Origin: Hartmannibacter diazotrophicus
GTDB lineage: Bacteria > Pseudomonadota > Alphaproteobacteria > Rhizobiales > Pleomorphomonadaceae
Assembly: GCF_900231165.1 (NCBI RefSeq)
Contig: NZ_LT960614.1
Location: 3,535,501-3,599,500, forward strand
DNA: 64,000 bases
Direction of reading: 5' to 3'
Part shown: in pieces, positions 60,598 to 64,000 of the stretch
Numbering within the stretch: position 1 is the first letter of the stretch
Layout of the letters: every line of letters starts with the position of its first letter
The notes under the pieces: model-generated
Databases searched by the model: none
What the model was told of the DNA's origin: nothing
What the model saw: the letters and a program-made list of their open reading frames with translations, nothing else
Translations under genes and position numbers: made by a program

Positions 60598-62208
60598 ATG
60601 AACGATCATGCATCCCGACGTGACTTCCTGAAGCTTTCCGGCGGCGTCCTTGGCGCCTCCGCCCTTCCCTTCCTGAAGGTCCTGCCAGCGGAGGCCGCGG
60701 GCAAGGACGTGCTCGTCTCCGTCACCGGGCAGACGATGAACAGCCTCGACCTGCACCGCACCGGCACCAACCGCGCCAGCTATCAGGTGTCGGTCAACTG
60801 CTACGACCGTCTCGTCACCTTCGGCTCCAAGACGATGCCGGACGGCTCCATGTCCTACGACTATTCCAAGATCGAGCCGGAGCTCGCGGAAAGCTGGACC
60901 GTCTCCGAGGATGGCACGGAGATCCTCTTCAAGCTGAAGCCCAACGCGATCTTCTGGGACGGATCCAAGGTGACCGCCGGGGATGTGAAGTGGTCCTTCG
61001 ACCGTGCGGTCACGGTCGGCGGCTTCCCGACCGTCCAGATGAAGGCCGGCGGCTTCGAGCGTCCCGACCAGTTCGAGGCGGTGGACGAACTGACCTTCAA
61101 GGTCAAGCTCGACAAGGCTTCGAAACTGGCCCTGCCGGATCTCGCCGTTCCGGTGCCGATGATCATCAATTCCAAGGTCGCCAAGGCCAACGCCACCGCC
61201 GATGACCCCTGGGCGATGGAGTACCTCCACAAGACCCCGGCCGGCTCCGGCGCCTTCAAGGTGCTGAAGTGGGCGCCCGGCGAACAGCTCGTCTACGAGC
61301 GCTTCGATGGTTGGGTTGGCGGCCCGCTGCCGGCTCTGAAGCGGGTGATCGTGCGCGAGGTGCCGAGCCCGGCGACCCGGCGCGCCCTCATCGAGCGCGG
61401 CGATGTGCAGATTTCCTTCGACATTCCCGACAAGGACGCCAAGGAACTGGCCGAGAAGATGACGGTCTACTCGACCCCGATCGAGAACTGCATCTACTGC
61501 GTCTGCCTCAACAACAACTTCGACGCCTTCAAGGACCCGAACGTCCGCCAGGCTGTCGCCTATGCCATTCCCTACAAGGACATCTTCGAGACCGCCGCCT
61601 ACGGGCGCGGCAACCCGATGTGGGGCGGCACGCCGACCGTCGACGATATCTCCTGGCCGCAGAAGTCGCCCTTCGACACCGACCTCGACAAGGCCAGAGA
61701 CTTCATGGCGAAATCGGGCTTTGCCGAAGGCTTCGAAGTGCCCCTGTCGATCAGCCTCGACCTCGACTGGATGGAGCCGACCGCGCTTCTGATCCAGGAA
61801 AGCCTCGGCAAGATCGGCATCAAGACGACCATCGACAAGATCCCGGGCGCCAACTGGCGCACCGCCAGCCTCGTCGAGAAGCGTCTGGCGCTGTCGCTGG
61901 AAAGCTTCGGCGGCTGGCTCAACTATCCGGACTATTATTTCTTCTGGGCCTACGTGAAGGGGCACCTCTTCAACGCCTCGAACTACGAGAACCCGGAGAT
62001 CGAAACGCTCGTCGACGAGACCTTGACCATGTCGATCGACGATCCGGAATACGCCCCCAAGATCAAGCGGATGATCGAGATCGCCTACACGGATATCCCG
62101 CGCATCCCGCTGTGGCAGCCGGCCCTCAACGTCGCCATCAACGGAGCCTCGGACTACGAATACTGGTTCCATCGCCAGCTCGACGTCCGCACCCTCAAAG
62201 GGGCATGA
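60598..62208 (+). CDS. ABC transporter substrate-binding protein, dipeptide/oligopeptide family
   Basis: 536 aa SBP_bac_5 (DppA/OppA) protein. The N-terminus has a Tat-type signal (SRRDFLKLSGGVLGASALPF), so it may be exported folded. Family landmarks: ESWTVSEDGTEILFKLKPNAIFWDGSKVTAGDVKWSFDRAV, and VRQAVAYAIPYKDIFETAAYGRG. ATG 60598 has AAGGG eight bases upstream; GTG 60580 is an earlier option. The permease begins 4 bp after the stop. Ligands in this family range from peptides to opines, glycosides and nickel. Confidence 0.94.
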   Translation: MNDHASRRDFLKLSGGVLGASALPFLKVLPAEAAGKDVLVSVTGQTMNSLDLHRTGTNRASYQVSVNCYDRLVTFGSKTMPDGSMSYDYSKIEPELAESWTVSEDGTEILFKLKPNAIFWDGSKVTAGDVKWSFDRAVTVGGFPTVQMKAGGFERPDQFEAVDELTFKVKLDKASKLALPDLAVPVPMIINSKVAKANATADDPWAMEYLHKTPAGSGAFKVLKWAPGEQLVYERFDGWVGGPLPALKRVIVREVPSPATRRALIERGDVQISFDIPDKDAKELAEKMTVYSTPIENCIYCVCLNNNFDAFKDPNVRQAVAYAIPYKDIFETAAYGRGNPMWGGTPTVDDISWPQKSPFDTDLDKARDFMAKSGFAEGFEVPLSISLDLDWMEPTALLIQESLGKIGIKTTIDKIPGANWRTASLVEKRLALSLESFGGWLNYPDYYFFWAYVKGHLFNASNYENPEIETLVDETLTMSIDDPEYAPKIKRMIEIAYTDIPRIPLWQPALNVAINGASDYEYWFHRQLDVRTLKGA

Positions 62209-62212
62209 GGCC

Positions 62213-63238
62213 ATGGGCCTGTTCCGCAACGCCATCGTGATCAGGATCGCCCAGGCGATCCCGGTCGTGGTCGGGGTGGTGGTGATCAGCTTCATCCTCA
62301 CCCGCGCCCTGCCGGGAGATCCGGCCGTCTATTTCGCCGGCCCCGCGGCCGACGACAAGTCGATCGCCGAAGTCCGGGCCAATCTCGGCCTGGACAAGCC
62401 CCTGCCGCAGCAGTTCTTCATCTATGTCGGAGAACTGCTGCAGGGCGACCTCGGCAAATCGGTCTCGAGCGGCCAGCCGGTCCTGTCGGATCTGGCCAAC
62501 CGGCTGCCGGCGTCGCTGGAACTGACCCTCACCGCGCTCCTCATCTCCTGCGGGATCGCCATCCCGCTGGGGGTGCTGGCGGCAACGCGGCCGGGATCCC
62601 TCGTCGATCACGCCTGCCGCCTGCTGGTGACGGCCGGCGTCTCGCTGCCGACCTTCTTCACCGGCATCGTCCTGATCTACGTCTTCTATTATCTGACGGG
62701 ACTGGCGCCCTCGCCGCTTGGACGGCTCGACTTCATGTATATCGAGCCTGACCATGTCACCGGCTTCTATCTCATCGACGCGGCGATCGCCGGCGACTGG
62801 GAGACGTGGCTCGCCGCCCTGAAACAGCTCATCCTGCCGGCATCAACGCTCGCCCTCTTCACAATGGCGCCGATCGCCCGCATGACAAGGGCCGCCATGC
62901 TTTCCGCCCTCTCGTCCGACTTCATACGCACGGCAAGGGCCGCGGGCCTGTCGGGGCGCAAGGTCCTCTTCACCTATGCCTTCCGGAACGCGCTGCTGCC
63001 GGTGATCACCACGCTCGGCATGGTCTTTTCCTTCACGCTCGGCGCCAACGTGCTGGTGGAAAAGGTCTTCGCCTGGCCGGGGATCGGCTCCTACGCGGTC
63101 GAGGCGCTTGTTGTCTCCGACTATGCCGCGGTCCAAGGCTTCGTTCTGGCCATGGCCATGCTTTTCGTCGTCCTCAACCTCGTGATCGACATCGCCTACA
63201 CGCTGATCGATCCGCGCATCGGGTTCAACGCGAAATGA
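62213..63238 (+). CDS. ABC transporter permease, DppB/OppB family
   Basis: 341 aa with six membrane helices: MGLFRNAIVIRIAQAIPVVVGVVVI opens with the DppB first helix, GDPAVYFAGPAADD and LGLDKPLPQQFFIYVGELLQGDLGKS are characteristic, and the EAA-like loop is FIRTARAAGLSGRKVLFTYAFRNALLPVI. It overlaps the next permease by ATGA. Confidence 0.95.
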   Translation: MGLFRNAIVIRIAQAIPVVVGVVVISFILTRALPGDPAVYFAGPAADDKSIAEVRANLGLDKPLPQQFFIYVGELLQGDLGKSVSSGQPVLSDLANRLPASLELTLTALLISCGIAIPLGVLAATRPGSLVDHACRLLVTAGVSLPTFFTGIVLIYVFYYLTGLAPSPLGRLDFMYIEPDHVTGFYLIDAAIAGDWETWLAALKQLILPASTLALFTMAPIARMTRAAMLSALSSDFIRTARAAGLSGRKVLFTYAFRNALLPVITTLGMVFSFTLGANVLVEKVFAWPGIGSYAVEALVVSDYAAVQGFVLAMAMLFVVLNLVIDIAYTLIDPRIGFNAK

Positions 63239-64000
63239 CGGATGCCACCATCGACACCAAGGCAGAGGTTCCGGCCCTGCCCCGCCAGTCCGGCACCTTT
63301 GAGCACATTCTCTATGTGCTGAAGGCCAACCCGGTCACCATGTTCGCCTTCGCGATCTTCGCGCTTCTGATCCTGGCGGCGATCTTCGGCCCGGCGCTCG
63401 TACCCTACGACCCGCTCGCCTCCGACGCATCGAAAGCGCTGCAGCCGCCGAACTGGCAACACTGGTTCGGCACCGACACCCTGGGGCGCGACGTCTTTAG
63501 CCGCGTGATCGTCGCGACCCGCCTGGACCTGACGCTCTCCGTCGCGGCCGTGGCGCTCTCCTTCGTCATCGGGTCGGTGCTCGGCGCCGTTGCCGGCTAC
63601 TGGGGCGGCTGGCTCGATATCGTGCTGAACCGCATTCTCGACACCATCATGGCCTTCCCGCTCTTCGTGCTCGCCATGGGCATCGTCGCGGCCATGGGCA
63701 ACACGATCGAGAACATCATCTACGCGACGGCGATCATCAACGTGCCCTTCTACGCCCGCCTCGTCCGCGCGGAGGTCAACATCCGCCGCGAGGCCGGCTT
63801 CGCCCTCGCCGCAAAGCTCTGCGGCAACTCGGACATCCGGGTTCTGGCGATGCACATCTTTCCGAACGCCCTGCCGCCGATGATGGTCCAGGTCTCGCTC
63901 AATCTCGGCTGGGCGATCCTCAACGCGGCCGGCCTCTCCTTCATCGGCCTCGGCGTGCGTCCGCCGACCGCCGAATGGGGCATCATGGTCGCCGAGGGCG
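63235..64000 (+). CDS. ABC transporter permease, DppC/OppC family (3' partial)
   Basis: 255 codons visible; the gene runs off the window. ATG 63235 overlaps the DppB-like stop. After a polar N-terminus (MTDATIDTKAEVPALPRQSG), DppC landmarks follow: YDPLASDASKALQPP, HWFGTDTLGRDVFSRVIVATR, DTIMAFPLFVLAMGIVAAMG and the EAA-type loop VNIRREAGFALAAKLCGNSD, ending GLGVRPPTAEWGIMV. Missing the last ~25-30 residues. ATPase genes are expected just to the right. Confidence 0.93.
   Translation, partial: MTDATIDTKAEVPALPRQSGTFEHILYVLKANPVTMFAFAIFALLILAAIFGPALVPYDPLASDASKALQPPNWQHWFGTDTLGRDVFSRVIVATRLDLTLSVAAVALSFVIGSVLGAVAGYWGGWLDIVLNRILDTIMAFPLFVLAMGIVAAMGNTIENIIYATAIINVPFYARLVRAEVNIRREAGFALAAKLCGNSDIRVLAMHIFPNALPPMMVQVSLNLGWAILNAAGLSFIGLGVRPPTAEWGIMVAEG

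Noticed and set aside
1-64000. CRISPR arrays, tRNA/rRNA genes, prophage or insertion sequences
   Set aside because: No regularly spaced direct repeats with unique spacers, cloverleaf-like sequence, transposase or integrase frame was recognised by reading; a dedicated search tool would be needed to exclude small RNA genes.

Overview
This is 64 kb of GC-rich DNA from the chromosome, or a large replicon, of an alphaproteobacterium, most likely Hyphomicrobiales (Rhizobiales). The grounds are indirect: uniformly high GC with GC-ending codons, many ABC and TRAP uptake operons, an ECF sigma/NrsF pair, a glycerol-type ABC cluster with a small DUF2160-like membrane protein, palindromic intergenic elements of the kind scattered through Rhizobiales genomes, and a dense cluster of GANTC (CcrM) sites. 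No rRNA, tRNA, insertion sequence, prophage or CRISPR array was seen. Genus cannot be assigned from the sequence alone.

Layout. (1) 1-8058: phosphonate operon with a PotD-like binding protein (5' end outside the window), ATPase, two permeases, a phosphonate-associated FAD oxidase, phosphonoacetaldehyde hydrolase PhnX and a formylglycine-type phosphonate monoester hydrolase. (2) 8044-16978: a hydantoin-racemase-like gene and a LysR regulator, divergent from an ABC importer, two short-chain dehydrogenases, a creatininase homologue, a guanidino-acid ureohydrolase and a DUF1989 protein. This looks like a guanidino-compound catabolic unit, and its last three genes lie between two copies of one palindromic repeat. 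(3) 17092-22733 (minus): Nudix hydrolase, bicovalent-type FAD oxidase, cytochrome c, PAPS sulfotransferase and two flavin/GAF sensor-like proteins. (4) 23135-25910: universal stress protein and an FtsH protease. (5) 25932-30340 (minus): small monooxygenase, VanZ-like protein and a MarR regulator with a perfect 16-bp palindrome; then a four-gene operon of arylsulfate-sulfotransferase-like protein, two small membrane proteins and a PAPS-type sulfotransferase. (6) 31047-34543: DctPQM TRAP transporter. (7) 34926-38322: ECF sigma factor/NrsF divergent from a bufferin operon (BufA precursor, BufB DUF692 enzyme, BufC partner), probably for copper defence. (8) 38324-38687: gene-free stretch with 13 GANTC sites. 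(9) 38724-51391: DegT aminotransferase, dihydroxyacetone kinase, a sugar/polyol ABC operon with two ATPases, a Gfo/Idh oxidoreductase, a TIM-barrel isomerase and a LacI regulator. (10) 51843-59419: DUF2380-like exported protein, NarL-type two-component pair, GGDEF-EAL protein, HerA-like ATPase and pirin. (11) 59528-64000: LysR regulator divergent from a dipeptide-type ABC operon that runs off the right edge.

Most operons are tightly packed, with ATGA or GTGA stop/start overlaps. Three binding-protein genes are followed by a stable hairpin before the next gene, which probably sets the excess of binding protein over membrane components. The observations I rate highest are the creatininase/ureohydrolase/DUF1989 module without a creatinase, the GANTC cluster, the sulfotransferase operons, the paired operator at 47781-47832 and the ECF-controlled bufferin operon.
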